Translations under genes and position numbers: made by a program | In this document: piece by piece, positions 42,589 through 51,727 of the stretch | Position numbering within the stretch: the first letter of the stretch is position 1 | How the letters are laid out: each line of letters starts with the position of its first letter | Assembly (NCBI GenBank): GCA_018715345.1 | Contig: DVLT01000031.1 | Coordinates: 1 to 59,574 of the forward strand | Origin: Candidatus Onthocola gallistercoris | GTDB lineage: Bacteria > Bacillota > Clostridia > Lachnospirales > Lachnospiraceae | DNA: 59,574 nucleotides | Reading direction: 5' to 3' | Notes under the pieces: model-generated | The model's database searches: none | What the model saw: only the letters and a program-made list of their open reading frames with translations | What the model was told of the DNA's origin: nothing

Positions 42589-42631
42589 TTAGCACTCGCC
42601 TCTTGACAGTGCTAACAATGAGTGTTATATT
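42589..42631 (+). promoter_or_regulatory. CIRCE element overlapping the hsp20 promoter
   Basis: TTAGCACTC-N9-CAGTGCTAA (42589-42615) matches the HrcA operator TTAGCACTC-N9-GAGTGCTAA in 17 of 18 positions. TTGACA (42603-42608) lies inside it and TATATT (42626-42631) is 17 bases further on, so bound HrcA would block the promoter. This puts both Hsp20 genes under heat-shock control. Confidence 0.95.
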
Positions 42632-42645
42632 ACATATAGAACAAA

Positions 42646-42742
42646 GGAAGGGGAACAAAAAGAGAACTTCCCCTTCCGAAAACAACATTTTCGGCTTCGG
42701 CCGAAAGTGTTTACATAAATGATCATACCCGAAAGGGCGTAT
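42646..42742 (+). other. Three-hairpin 5' leader of the hsp20 pair
   Basis: Between promoter and gene lie GGAAGGGGAA/TTCCCCTTCC (42646-42677), ACATTTTCGGC-TTCG-GCCGAAAGTGT with a stable cUUCGg loop (42685-42710), and a GAAA-capped hairpin (42725-42742). None has a T run. The Shine-Dalgarno AAAGGAG (about 42776-42782) is outside the stems, so a simple RNA thermometer is not evident. Confidence 0.7.
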
Positions 42743-42790
42743 CACTGCCGGCACATAAGACGACAGCGACTGTGAAAGGAGATATGACTT

Positions 42791-43246
42791 ATGTTGTTAC
42801 CGAGCATTTTTGGAGAAAACTTATTTGATGATGATTGGATGGATTTCCCATTTGATACCTCTTTTTGGGGAAGAAGAAATCCCCTTTACGGAAAGAACGC
42901 CAAGAATATGATGAAGACAGATGTGAAGGAAACTGACACCAGCTATGAAGTGGATATCGATCTTCCGGGATTTAAGAAAGATGAGATCACGGCCCAGCTG
43001 GAAGATGGTTATCTGACCGTTTCCGCATCGAAGGGTTTGGATAAAGACGAGAAAGATAAAGAAGGCAGATATATCCGTCAGGAACGTTACGCCGGCGCCA
43101 TGAGCAGAAGCTTCTATGTGGGCAGCGATGTGAGTCAGGATGAGATCAAGGCGAGATATGAAGACGGTATCCTGAAACTGACCGTACCGAAGAAAGACGC
43201 GAAACCTGCCATTGAGAATAAAAACCATATTTCAATTGAAGGCTGA
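42791..43246 (+). CDS. Hsp20/alpha-crystallin small heat shock protein (first of two)
   Basis: ATP-independent holdase chaperone that binds unfolding proteins. The short N-terminal arm starts MLLPSIFGENLFDD, the alpha-crystallin domain (about residues 40-135) includes YEVDIDLPGFKKDEI and SFYVGSDVSQDEIKA, with the conserved DGILKLTVPKK near the end, and a short tail follows. 151 residues. Closely similar to the next gene, including an identical first ten residues, so the pair arose by tandem duplication. Controlled by CIRCE upstream. Confidence 0.95.
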   Translation: MLLPSIFGENLFDDDWMDFPFDTSFWGRRNPLYGKNAKNMMKTDVKETDTSYEVDIDLPGFKKDEITAQLEDGYLTVSASKGLDKDEKDKEGRYIRQERYAGAMSRSFYVGSDVSQDEIKARYEDGILKLTVPKKDAKPAIENKNHISIEG

Positions 43247-43250
43247 TATC

Positions 43251-43273
43251 TTCCCCGGCATCTGCCGGGGAGT
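43251..43273 (+). other. Hairpin between the two hsp20 genes
   Basis: CCCCGGCA-TC-TGCCGGGG follows the first hsp20 stop. It lacks a T run, so it is more likely a processing or stabilising structure on the joint transcript than a terminator. Confidence 0.6.
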
Positions 43274-43320
43274 TAAGCTCATATAAATAACAGGCATGTA
43301 TGAAGAAGGAGGAATGACCT

Positions 43321-43785
43321 ATGTTATTACCGAGCATTTTTGGAGAGAATTTATTTGATGATTTCTTTAATGATTTTCCGTGGATAGACGACAGAGATAT
43401 AGAAAAAGCAGAGAAGAAGTTATACGGACACCGGGCAAAACGGATGATGAAGACAGATATTAAGGAACACGATGATCGTTATGAACTGATCGTAGATCTT
43501 CCGGGATTTACAAAGGATGAAGTACAGATCGAACTGAACGATGGCTATCTGACCATCAGCGCACAAAAGGGTCTGGACAAGAATGAGACAGAGAAGGATA
43601 CCGGACGTTATATCCGGAAAGAACGTTATGCAGGCGCATGCGCAAGAAGCTTCTATGTGGGTGACAATCTGACACAGGAAGATATTAAAGCATCGTTCAA
43701 GCATGGCGTACTGAAGGTTTCCGTACCGAAGAAGGAAGCGAAACCGGCAGTGGAAGAAAAGAAGTATATTACCATTGAAGGTTGA
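43321..43785 (+). CDS. Hsp20/alpha-crystallin small heat shock protein (second of two)
   Basis: Paralogue of the preceding gene, 154 residues, with MLLPSIFGENLFDD at the N-terminus, the crystallin segment YELIVDLPGFTKDEV and GVLKVSVPKKEAKPA near the end. Domain positions are the same as in the first copy; differences concentrate in residues 15-40, the arm that usually sets substrate binding and oligomer size. GAAGGAGG precedes the ATG. It shares the CIRCE promoter and ends at a strong terminator. Confidence 0.95.
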   Translation: MLLPSIFGENLFDDFFNDFPWIDDRDIEKAEKKLYGHRAKRMMKTDIKEHDDRYELIVDLPGFTKDEVQIELNDGYLTISAQKGLDKNETEKDTGRYIRKERYAGACARSFYVGDNLTQEDIKASFKHGVLKVSVPKKEAKPAVEEKKYITIEG

Positions 43786-43830
43786 CATAAGCTTTAATCC
43801 ATAAAAAGGCGGTTTAAAAAGCCAATACAG

Positions 43831-43862
43831 AAGCGGTATACTCAGGTATGCCGCTTTTTTTT
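43831..43862 (+). terminator. Intrinsic terminator after the hsp20 pair
   Basis: AAGCGGTATAC and GTATGCCGCTT pair around TCAG and run into eight T residues. A family 2 element begins right after the T run. Confidence 0.9.
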
Positions 43863-44003
43863 GCGCGATACGCCGGTCGGGCGACCGCCGTGCTTGCACG
43901 AGCGGGCATCCGACGGGCAACGGTCATCGAGCGGCCGTGCCGCGAGATGAGCGAGGTATCGCAGTGATCGGATAGGAGAAGGAATCTCCCCCTATCCGAT
44001 TGC
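43863..44003 (+). repeat. Dispersed structured element, family 2, copy A (upstream of the DUF2200 gene)
   Basis: Inverted ends GCGATAC (43865-43871) and GTATCGC (43956-43962) enclose 84 GC-rich bases related to those of copy B at 35174-35300. Then comes the hairpin ATCGGATAGG/CCTATCCGAT (43967-43976 with 43991-44000), in the place where copy B has a hairpin of different sequence. Both copies follow a terminator and precede a gene on the same strand. Downstream TGGTAAAAT may be an extended -10. Confidence 0.75.
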
Positions 44004-44100
44004 CCGGAAAACTGTCCTTGCATACAAAGATACGGTGATTTATGGTAAAATGGGTAAAAAGAGTTTTGTAAAGACCTGTGAAAGATTGGAGGAAGAACCT

Positions 44101-44451
44101 ATGGATCCGGAAAAGGTATACCAGATGGCATTTTCAAAGATTTACCCGTTGCTTGTGAGTAAGGCGGAGAAAAAGGGAAGAAGTATGCAGGAAGTGGATC
44201 AGATCATTTGTTGGCTCACCGGTTATAGAACTGAAGATATCCGCCATGCGGCAGAAAATTCTGTCAGCTATGGCGACTTTTTCCGAAACGCCCCTTGCCC
44301 GAATCCGGACAGGAAGAAGATCAAAGGTGTTGTCTGCGGCGTGAGGGTGGAAAATATACAAGAACCGCTGATGCAGGAAATCCGGTATCTGGACAAGCTG
44401 GTTGACGAGCTGGCCAAAGGGAAAACTATGGAGAAGATTTTAAGACAATAA
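44101..44451 (+). CDS. DUF2200 family protein
   Basis: A 116-residue cytoplasmic protein of the DUF2200 group, found in many bacteria and without a known function. Recognisable segments are [43 protein letters not shown] and [26 protein letters not shown] lies before the ATG at 44101; the frame extends 22 codons upstream without support. It stands alone between a family 2 element and a MATE gene. Confidence 0.85.
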   Translation: MDPEKVYQMAFSKIYPLLVSKAEKKGRSMQEVDQIICWLTGYRTEDIRHAAENSVSYGDFFRNAPCPNPDRKKIKGVVCGVRVENIQEPLMQEIRYLDKLVDELAKGKTMEKILRQ

Positions 44452-44530
44452 CGATCCAATGGATCTTATTTGTGCAGGACCGGATAAATGTTTTCCATGC
44501 TATCCGGTATTGAAAGATGAGGGGAAAGAG

Positions 44531-44545
44531 ATGAATGACAAATGA
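44531..44545 (+). CDS. Four-codon mini-frame coupled to the MATE gene
   Basis: ATG AAT GAC AAA TGA follows GGGGAAAGAG, the only good ribosome site here, and its TGA overlaps the ATG of the MATE gene (ATGA). The MATE start itself has no properly spaced ribosome site, so translation may enter through this mini-frame. It may instead be chance. Confidence 0.35.
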   Translation: MNDK

Positions 44546-45921
44546 AAGATCGATCGAAAGCGGATCAGGAAAGCGTGTTTAAAGATCTGCCCATTGTTTC
44601 AGCGCTGCGGATCATGATCGTCCCATCGGTGATCAGCCAGTTGATCGTGCTGATCTATAATATGGCAGATACCTTTTATGTGGGAAAGACCAATAATCCT
44701 TATATGGTGGCAGCCACGGCTCTGATCCTGCCTGTTTTTAACATTACTTTATGCCTGGCAGGTCTGGCAGGTGTGGGCGGCGGCGCGCTTATTTCACGTC
44801 TGCTCGGCCAGAACAGACCGGATGAGGCGAAAAAAGTCAGCGCTTTTTCAATCTATCTGGCGGTATTGGTCTCCGCTGTTTTTGCTGTAGGCATGGGTGT
44901 TTTCATGAAGCCCATACTGGAACTTTTGGGAGCGGGGGAAAACACTTATGAATATGCCAGACAGTATGCTCTGTGTGTCATTGTGGCCGGCGGCATTCCC
45001 ACGGTTTTATCAAATGTTTTGTCCAATTTGATCCGCAGCATCGGAAGATCCAAAGAAGCGGGTGCCGGCATCATTTTGGGCGGCATCCTGAACATTATAT
45101 TGGATCCGATTTTTATGTTTGTATTGCTCCCGAAAGGTAATGAGGTGCTGGGAGCAGGTATTGCCACCTGCCTGTCCAACTGCATCGCCTGTCTGTATTT
45201 TATTGTCGTGCTTATCCGCATGGGCAGGGATTCGGTGGTCACTTTCAGCCCAAGGATCAGAGGCATACAAAAGGCCAGCATACTGGCAGTTTTTGCCGTA
45301 GGCGTTCCATCGGCCATCTCCACGCTTTTATTTGACCTGGATTATGTGGTCATCGACAAACTGATGGTGTCTTACCATGATCTGGCCCTTGCAGCCATCG
45401 GTATCGTGCTGAAGGTGGAACGTTTCCCGCTGAATGTGGGTATCGGTATCTGCCAGGGCATCATGCCGCTGGTGGCTTATAACTATGCGGCCGGCAACCG
45501 GAAACGGATGGAAGATACGATCCGCCTGTCCAGAAGGTTAGGCCTGATCGTGGCGGCGGTCAGTATTCTCCTTTATGAACTGTTTGCCGGGCAGTTTATC
45601 CGGATTTTCATCGCGGATACCCAGACCATTGAGATGGCAGCCGGCTTCCTGCGGATCCGGGTACTGGCCACACCGCTGATGTTTTTGAGCTTTTTTACAG
45701 TATATTTGTTCCAGGCCTTCGGAATGGGAAAGATTTCCCTATTCCTGGGGGTGATGCGGTGGTTGGTATTTAATATACCCATGCTCTTTATCTTAAACAG
45801 CATCTTTGGTATGTATGGCATCGTCTGGTCGCAGGTTACAGCAGATATTTTAACGGTGGCATTGTCATTTTATGTTTACCATAGGTGGGGGCCCAAACTG
45901 GCGTATAAGCAGACGGAATAA
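44542..45921 (+). CDS. MATE family efflux transporter
   Basis: Second MATE exporter of the window, 459 residues and about 12 TM segments in two similar halves. Typical segments are SVISQLIVLIYNMADTFYVG, GVGGGALISRLLGQNRPDEA, GGILNIILDPIFMF and GIMPLVAYNYAAGN. It belongs to the bacterial NorM/DinF-like broad family, more precise grouping is not possible by eye, and it is not closely similar to the MATE protein at 14213-15586. The start codon overlaps a mini-frame (see that entry). Substrate unknown. Confidence 0.92.
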   Translation: MKDRSKADQESVFKDLPIVSALRIMIVPSVISQLIVLIYNMADTFYVGKTNNPYMVAATALILPVFNITLCLAGLAGVGGGALISRLLGQNRPDEAKKVSAFSIYLAVLVSAVFAVGMGVFMKPILELLGAGENTYEYARQYALCVIVAGGIPTVLSNVLSNLIRSIGRSKEAGAGIILGGILNIILDPIFMFVLLPKGNEVLGAGIATCLSNCIACLYFIVVLIRMGRDSVVTFSPRIRGIQKASILAVFAVGVPSAISTLLFDLDYVVIDKLMVSYHDLALAAIGIVLKVERFPLNVGIGICQGIMPLVAYNYAAGNRKRMEDTIRLSRRLGLIVAAVSILLYELFAGQFIRIFIADTQTIEMAAGFLRIRVLATPLMFLSFFTVYLFQAFGMGKISLFLGVMRWLVFNIPMLFILNSIFGMYGIVWSQVTADILTVALSFYVYHRWGPKLAYKQTE

Positions 45922-45970
45922 ATGGATCTGGTATCATTCATGGTTCATAAATGAAATGGGGGGGGTATTT

Positions 45971-46336
45971 ATGAAATCAGATAAAAATCATAAAATGTGG
46001 AATCTGTTTTTGGCAGGTGTATTTGTCGCATCGTTTATATTTGTCCAGTATGTTCTGTTTGAACTACATGGCATGAAGGACTGGCCAGAACTATTGGCAG
46101 TGGTCTCTCTTGTGATCTTGGTATTGGCCTTGGCGAAGAAAAAGACATGGATCGCCCTTACCACCGGCTTTGGATACCCGGTCAGTTTTGGCTTTGGGCT
46201 TTTGTTTGCCAGGGACGGTACAGACCCGGGTGGCGGCAGGACAAATAATATGTGGTTTATATGGACCATCTGCCTGCTGATCTTTATCTTTGCAGGCGTG
46301 GTAGCGCAGATCGTTTCAGAACGAAAATCAAAATAA
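45971..46336 (+). CDS. Small four-TM membrane protein
   Basis: I do not recognise a family. About 121 residues with hydrophobic stretches near 12-31 (LFLAGVFVASFIFVQYVLF), 39-58, 62-83 and 96-118, and a short Gly-rich loop GTDPGGGRTNN between the third and fourth. GGGGGG stands before the ATG at 45971; the frame extends upstream over the end of the MATE gene, with which it may be co-transcribed. No catalytic motif. Confidence 0.75.
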   Translation: MKSDKNHKMWNLFLAGVFVASFIFVQYVLFELHGMKDWPELLAVVSLVILVLALAKKKTWIALTTGFGYPVSFGFGLLFARDGTDPGGGRTNNMWFIWTICLLIFIFAGVVAQIVSERKSK

Positions 46337-46374
46337 GACAGATTATCAGTTATGAAGTCAGGAGAATCCCAATT

Positions 46375-47523
46375 ATGAAATTTTTTCATCTTTCAGACTT
46401 GCATATTGGTCTGAAACTTTTCAATCGTGATCTGAGAGAAGATCAGGAATACATTTTAAAGCAGATCATCCAACTGGCTGCGAAAGAAGAACCGGATGCC
46501 ATTCTTATTGCCGGGGATATATATGACAAAGCGGTTCCATCGGCGGAGGCAGTGGAAGTTTTTGATCATTTTATTGCCAGCTTGACAGCAGCTCTACCCG
46601 ACGCAGCGATCATGATGATCTCAGGCAATCATGACAGCGGACAACGGATCAACTGTTTCAGAAGCGTTCTTTCCAGACAAAATGTACATATGATCGGCTT
46701 GCCGCCCAGAACAGAAGAGGAGTATATCCAAAAAGTTGTCCTTGCAGACGTCTATGGGGATGTGAATTTTTATCTGCTCCCCTTTGTCCGCCCATCCATG
46801 GTCCGGAAGATCGTGGGTGGAGACGAAAATGGGAATAACCTGTCCTATAATGACACGCTGCACCGGCTCATCAGTCGGGAAAGGATCGATGAAACGGCAA
46901 GAAATGTACTCGTCAGCCATCAGTTTTATCTGCCGGCGGGAAAAAAGGCGGAGGATGTGGAGCGGATGGATTCGGAGGTCCGTACAGTGGGCAATATCGA
47001 TCAGGTGTGGTCGGATATATTGGAAGGATTTGACTATGCCGCGTTGGGGCATATCCACAAACCAATGAAGGTGGGAGGCGAGCGATTCCGATATTGCGGA
47101 ACGCCTCTGGCCTGTTCCGTCAGCGAGGCAGGACAGGAAAAAGGTGTGATCCTGGTGGAGATGAAAGAGAAGGGAAAGACAGAGATAAAAGTCTTGCCTC
47201 TTCATCCCCTTCGTCAAGTCCGTCTGATCCGGGGGAATTTGGAAGATGTTTTAAAACAGAGATGCGGTGATTATGTATCCGTGATCTTGACAGACCAGAC
47301 GGATCTGGATCTTTTTGATATGCAGGATCGTATCCGTAATTGTTTCCCCCACCTTTTGGAGATCCGCCGGGAATATCAGCCTAAAGCCGATTACAGTGTG
47401 GCGATCTCTCAGGAAAAAATGCCGGACCCTTTTGAATTGTGCTGCGCATTTTTAAAAGAAGCGGATGAAGAAGAAAAAGATCTGCTTCAAGATGTGATCC
47501 ATACGGTTTTGGAGGTGAAGTAA
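46375..47523 (+). CDS. sbcD: Exonuclease subunit SbcD
   Basis: Metallophosphoesterase nuclease of the SbcCD (Mre11-Rad50-like) complex, which opens hairpins and cleaves blocked DNA ends. Metal-binding motifs in order are FHLSDLHIG, IAGDIYD, ISGNHDSG, LVSHQF and ALGHIHKP. 382 residues. CAGGAGA is placed before the ATG at 46375; the longer frame starts inside the upstream gene. It runs directly into sbcC. Confidence 0.96.
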   Translation: MKFFHLSDLHIGLKLFNRDLREDQEYILKQIIQLAAKEEPDAILIAGDIYDKAVPSAEAVEVFDHFIASLTAALPDAAIMMISGNHDSGQRINCFRSVLSRQNVHMIGLPPRTEEEYIQKVVLADVYGDVNFYLLPFVRPSMVRKIVGGDENGNNLSYNDTLHRLISRERIDETARNVLVSHQFYLPAGKKAEDVERMDSEVRTVGNIDQVWSDILEGFDYAALGHIHKPMKVGGERFRYCGTPLACSVSEAGQEKGVILVEMKEKGKTEIKVLPLHPLRQVRLIRGNLEDVLKQRCGDYVSVILTDQTDLDLFDMQDRIRNCFPHLLEIRREYQPKADYSVAISQEKMPDPFELCCAFLKEADEEEKDLLQDVIHTVLEVK

Positions 47524-47525
47524 GG

Positions 47526-50500
47526 ATGAAGCCATTGAAACTGACCATGCAGGCCTTTGGCTCCTATGGGAGACAGACTGTCATCGATTTCAGAAAGACG
47601 AATCAAAACCTGTTTTTGATCACCGGCGATACAGGATCCGGAAAAACGACCATATTTGACGCCATCGTGTTCGCCCTGTATGGCGAGGCCAGCTCCAGCG
47701 CCAATAAAAAGGACGGGGTGGAACTCCAAAGCCAGTTTGCTGAGCCGGAGGTGGAGCCGTTTGTGGAGCTTGAGTTTTTAGAGGGAATGGCATCGGACGC
47801 CAGAAAATATGTGGTTCGCCGTACGCCTCGGCATGTGCGGCCTTTGAGAAGGGGAAAGGGTTCAACGGAGGAAAAGGAGTCCGTAGTTCTCATCCTTCCC
47901 GATGGAACCGAGTATCCGAGAAAGGAAACGGACAAAAAACTGGAGGAGATCATAGGTCTGACCAAAAGTCAGTTTATGCAGGTGGCTATGATCGCCCAGG
48001 GTGAGTTCATGGAACTGCTTCGGGCCAGATCCGATGATAAGAAGATCATCTTCCGAAAGCTGTTCCATACAGAGATTTATGAAGCCATCGTGAAAGAATT
48101 AGCCCAAAGACGAAAGGAAAAGCAAGGGGAGATCAGTCAGATCAAGACAAAATGTCAGACGGAGATTGCCCATGTGAAAGTGCCGGAAGGTGTGACGGAT
48201 GAAGAAGATGTGCCACAGTTGCAGGCATTAAAAGAGAGGATCAGTCTTTCGGAACATCTTTCCGTGACCGATATGGAAGCATTTATGGAAGTGTTGGAAA
48301 GACTGTGCCATCGTCTGAAAGAAGCGTGCGATCAGGCTCAGGAAGTATATACAACTGCCCGGAAGGATGCTCTGGCGAAAAGAGATGCTTACAGCGAAGC
48401 CGGGGAACTGGAAAAACGTTTCGATGAAATGAAGCAGGCGGAAGAGGAATTGAAAATCTGTGAACAACAAGCAGAAGAAATGACCAAAAACCGCCGGCTG
48501 GCTCTGCAGATAAAAGATGCCTGGGATATTTATGCCGTCTGGGAGCGTTACAGTGACGCAAAGAAGTCGTTGGAAGATACCCGGAATGGACTCATCCGAC
48601 AGCAGGAAGCATTTCCAGAACTGAAAAAGATTTATGAGGCAGCCACTGTCAAGGAAAAAGAAGAAAAGAAACTTTGGGACGAACAGGTGGCAGCTTATGC
48701 CAAAGTTTCCGAACGGGCTCAAAAAGCGCTGGACGTTTTTAAAGAGATCCGGAAAGCTGAAAAAGACGTAAAAGAAAAGGCGAAATGGCTGGATACGGCG
48801 ACGGGCAAAGAGGCAGCTGCCGCCCAGGCTCTGGCGGATCTGGAGAAAAAGGAACAGGAACAGCGAAAGACGGCGGAAGAATTAGGGGATGTTCCGGTAC
48901 GCAAAGAACAGTGGAATACCCGTAGCCATCAGGCTGTGGAAATAAAAAAGGATATACAGGCTCTTCAAAAGGCAGAAGAAGAAGTGGAACGGCAGCGGCA
49001 GACGGCCCATCAGGCCTGCAAGTCTTTCCAAACTGCCAGCGAGATCTACGAAAGGGAAAATCAAAATTACGAAACGATGAGGCGGCTCTTTTTAAATGCC
49101 CAGGCCGGGCTGATCGCCAAGGAACAGCTGGAGGAAGGCAAACCCTGTCCGGTGTGCGGTTCCATCCACCATCCTCATCCCTGTGAATTAAAAGAGGAGC
49201 ATAAGGAACTGAGCCGGGAAAAGCTGGATACGTTGGCAGAGCAGGTGAGCCGTCTCCGCACTGACCAGGAAAAAGCTTCGTCAGAAGCAAAGGCCGCCAA
49301 TGCCCTGCTTGAAGAAAAGACGCAGAAGCAGGAAAAAGATCTGGAGAAACTGGAACGGAAAATGAAAGAGTGGCTGCCTGCTATGCCGGAGGTTTTTTCA
49401 CTGAAAACAGCGGGAGAAAAACTGACCGCATGGGATGAGGAACTTCGGGATGAAAAGGAACGGATCACCCGGGACATCAAACGGCTGAAAGAGACGCAGG
49501 ACTTTCTGCAAGGTGTTGAAGAGAAAAAACAGAGATTAAAGCAGGAAGGCGAGGAAGCCAGGAAGGCGACGTCAGATGCGCAGGCGGACTTCTCAGCCAG
49601 CCAGTCCAGGCTTTATTCTCTGCAAGAATCCAAAGATTACCCGACAGAGGGAGCGGCTCGGGACGCCCTGGAAAAAGCCAAGAAGTTGAAGGACGATCAG
49701 GAGGCTCGCTATCAGGCTATCCTCCAGGCCAAGACGGAAGCAGAAAAAGAAAAGACGGCGGCAGAGACAAAGATCAGTCAGTATCAGTCGGAAATACCGG
49801 GGAAAGAAGAAGAAATGGAAAGGCGAAGAGTCGTTTATCAGCAGACGGCGGCGGAAAAGAAGCTTACCGGGGAGCAGTGGAAGGGGCTTACAGATATCTA
49901 TGACCGTAAGAAAGCCGATGATCTTCAGAACCGGATCCATAAATATGAAACCCAAAAAGCGGCGGCCAGACGTGCCTTTGAGACGGCAACGGCAGCTATA
50001 GACGGACGTCTCTGCCCGATGATGGAAGAACTGGAACAGGCCAAGATAAAAGCGGAGAGGCAGATGGAAACAGCTCAGGGTACTTGGCAGGCTCTGCAGG
50101 AGGAACACAGGACAGATTCCGATGTGTTAAACAGCCTGAAGCCGATCATGGTAGAGCGGCGTAAGGTGATGGAAATGTATCAGCGGCTGGATCATCTGTA
50201 TAATGTCCTGGCAGGCAATGTGTCGGGTTCGCGGATGGATATGGAAACCTTTGTCCAACGATACTATCTGGAGCGGATATTGGTGGCAGCCAACCGGCGT
50301 TTTCAGGAAATGTCCGCCGGTCAGTTTGAACTTCGCATGTGTGATATGGAACGGGCCGGCAAGGGGAAAAATCGGGGACTGGATCTGATGGTCTATTCTG
50401 CGGTGACTGGAAAGGAGCGGGAGGTGCGGACTCTGTCCGGCGGCGAATCCTTTATGGCCGCCCTGTCGCTTGCTCTGGGAATGGCAGATCAGATCCAAGA

Positions 50501-50726
50501 AAGCGCCGCTTCCGTCAGTCTGGACGTGATGTTTATCGATGAAGGATTTGGCTCCCTGGACGACCATTCCAGAGATAAAGCTATCAAAGTGCTGCAGGAT
50601 ATGGCGAGCGGCTCAAAAATGATCGGGATCATCTCTCATGTGACAGAGCTGAAGCAGGAGATCGAAGATCAACTGATCGTACAGAAAGATAAAAATGGCA
50701 GCCACATCGAGTGGCAGATCAGCTGA
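47526..50726 (+). CDS. sbcC: Exonuclease subunit SbcC
   Basis: SMC-like ATPase of the SbcCD complex, 1066 residues. Walker A is ITGDTGSGKTTIFDAIV near residue 34; long coiled coils occupy about 190-500 and 540-880, joined by the zinc hook KPCPVCGSIHHP near the middle; the C-terminal half-site has the ABC signature TLSGGESFMAALSLALG and Walker B VMFIDEGFGSLDD. It starts two bases after sbcD with GGAGGTG eight bases upstream. Confidence 0.97.
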   Translation: MKPLKLTMQAFGSYGRQTVIDFRKTNQNLFLITGDTGSGKTTIFDAIVFALYGEASSSANKKDGVELQSQFAEPEVEPFVELEFLEGMASDARKYVVRRTPRHVRPLRRGKGSTEEKESVVLILPDGTEYPRKETDKKLEEIIGLTKSQFMQVAMIAQGEFMELLRARSDDKKIIFRKLFHTEIYEAIVKELAQRRKEKQGEISQIKTKCQTEIAHVKVPEGVTDEEDVPQLQALKERISLSEHLSVTDMEAFMEVLERLCHRLKEACDQAQEVYTTARKDALAKRDAYSEAGELEKRFDEMKQAEEELKICEQQAEEMTKNRRLALQIKDAWDIYAVWERYSDAKKSLEDTRNGLIRQQEAFPELKKIYEAATVKEKEEKKLWDEQVAAYAKVSERAQKALDVFKEIRKAEKDVKEKAKWLDTATGKEAAAAQALADLEKKEQEQRKTAEELGDVPVRKEQWNTRSHQAVEIKKDIQALQKAEEEVERQRQTAHQACKSFQTASEIYERENQNYETMRRLFLNAQAGLIAKEQLEEGKPCPVCGSIHHPHPCELKEEHKELSREKLDTLAEQVSRLRTDQEKASSEAKAANALLEEKTQKQEKDLEKLERKMKEWLPAMPEVFSLKTAGEKLTAWDEELRDEKERITRDIKRLKETQDFLQGVEEKKQRLKQEGEEARKATSDAQADFSASQSRLYSLQESKDYPTEGAARDALEKAKKLKDDQEARYQAILQAKTEAEKEKTAAETKISQYQSEIPGKEEEMERRRVVYQQTAAEKKLTGEQWKGLTDIYDRKKADDLQNRIHKYETQKAAARRAFETATAAIDGRLCPMMEELEQAKIKAERQMETAQGTWQALQEEHRTDSDVLNSLKPIMVERRKVMEMYQRLDHLYNVLAGNVSGSRMDMETFVQRYYLERILVAANRRFQEMSAGQFELRMCDMERAGKGKNRGLDLMVYSAVTGKEREVRTLSGGESFMAALSLALGMADQIQESAASVSLDVMFIDEGFGSLDDHSRDKAIKVLQDMASGSKMIGIISHVTELKQEIEDQLIVQKDKNGSHIEWQIS

Positions 50727-50779
50727 TGGACAAAGATGGCGGATCATCTTTGAAAAAACGGGAATATTCCCTGCGTTTA

Positions 50780-50808
50780 TTGAACCGAAATCCGGATTAT
50801 GCTAGAAT
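50780..50808 (+). promoter_or_regulatory. Promoter of the CotH/VTC/GT2 operon
   Basis: TTGAAC (50780-50785) and TAGAAT (50803-50808) are exactly 17 bases apart, with TG two bases upstream of the -10. No riboswitch is seen in the leader of about 45 bases. Confidence 0.7.
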
Positions 50809-50860
50809 GGGGAGAGTCAGAAAGATAACCGGAAACGGGAAATGACAACGGGGGTATGTT

Positions 50861-51727
50861 GTGAAAAAAAAGATTCTCACAGGTGGCTTTTTGTTGGCTG
50901 CCGTTATTGTTATGATGCGAGTGTTTTCCGGCTTCGGAAGTTTATCGGGAGCGGGTCTGTTTTGTTGGGAGAAAGATGTTCTGGAGGAAAAAGACCTGAG
51001 GGAAAATCTGTTTTTTGTTATGAGACAGTATCATATGGATCAGCTTTATCAATATATCCCTGCAGGTATGTCTCCGGAAGAGCTTTCTCCTTTTTTTGAG
51101 GCGGCAAGCCGGGAGGACGTGGATGTATATCTGTTGACAGGGGCTCCGGAGTGGGCTTTCGATGAGACAGGCGGGAAACTGCGCCAGGCTCTCTGGCAGG
51201 CCGATGATATAAGACAACGGGCGTCAGGCGGAGATGCAGTCAAAGGTGTAATGGCAGATGTGGAACCTTATCTGTTAGAGGACTGGGAAGACGATCCAGA
51301 AGCTATTATGCGCAGCTATGTGGCTTCCATGAAAACAGCGCGTCAGGCGGCTGATGACAGCGGCCTGTTTCTTTACGCCTGCATTCCCTATTATTATGAT
51401 GCCTTGGATTTAACGGCATTTCTGAATGATCTGATCCAGAACGGCTGTCACGGCGTGGCGGTGATGAATTATTACCGGGATCATGAAGCCGACCATCTGT
51501 CTTTTGAATGTGGGCTGGCAAAGATGTATAAAAAACCGTTGATCAATATCTATGAGCTTCAGGAACCGGGAAAATACGGACTGACAGAGAAAAACACTTA
51601 TTACAGTTTGGGGATGAAAAAGGTTTGGGAAAGCTACAGGCAGTTGAAACGATCGTTACCGTTTTCTGGTCTGTCCTATGCCATTCATGATTATCGGGCG
51701 CTTTTGGAGGTGGAAAAAATTGAATGA
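50861..51727 (+). CDS. Exported protein, probable TIM-barrel glycoside-hydrolase-like
   Basis: First gene of the seven-gene operon, 288 residues. A basic N-terminus and hydrophobic segment (residues 5-20) predict export with a membrane anchor. The rest alternates beta and alpha stretches in the manner of a TIM barrel; the acidic segments VKGVMADVEPYLLEDW and LFLYACIPYYYD lie where such enzymes have active-site strands. I cannot name a family with confidence. The start is GTG after GGGGG. Its stop lies inside the next gene, so they are coupled. In this operon it may trim or bind the polymer made by the GT2 protein; that is inference. Confidence 0.65.
   Translation: MKKKILTGGFLLAAVIVMMRVFSGFGSLSGAGLFCWEKDVLEEKDLRENLFFVMRQYHMDQLYQYIPAGMSPEELSPFFEAASREDVDVYLLTGAPEWAFDETGGKLRQALWQADDIRQRASGGDAVKGVMADVEPYLLEDWEDDPEAIMRSYVASMKTARQAADDSGLFLYACIPYYYDALDLTAFLNDLIQNGCHGVAVMNYYRDHEADHLSFECGLAKMYKKPLINIYELQEPGKYGLTEKNTYYSLGMKKVWESYRQLKRSLPFSGLSYAIHDYRALLEVEKIE

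Noticed and set aside
42791..43785. Treating the two hsp20 genes as an assembly duplication
   Set aside because: The copies differ throughout, with different lengths and N-terminal arms, so they are true paralogues.
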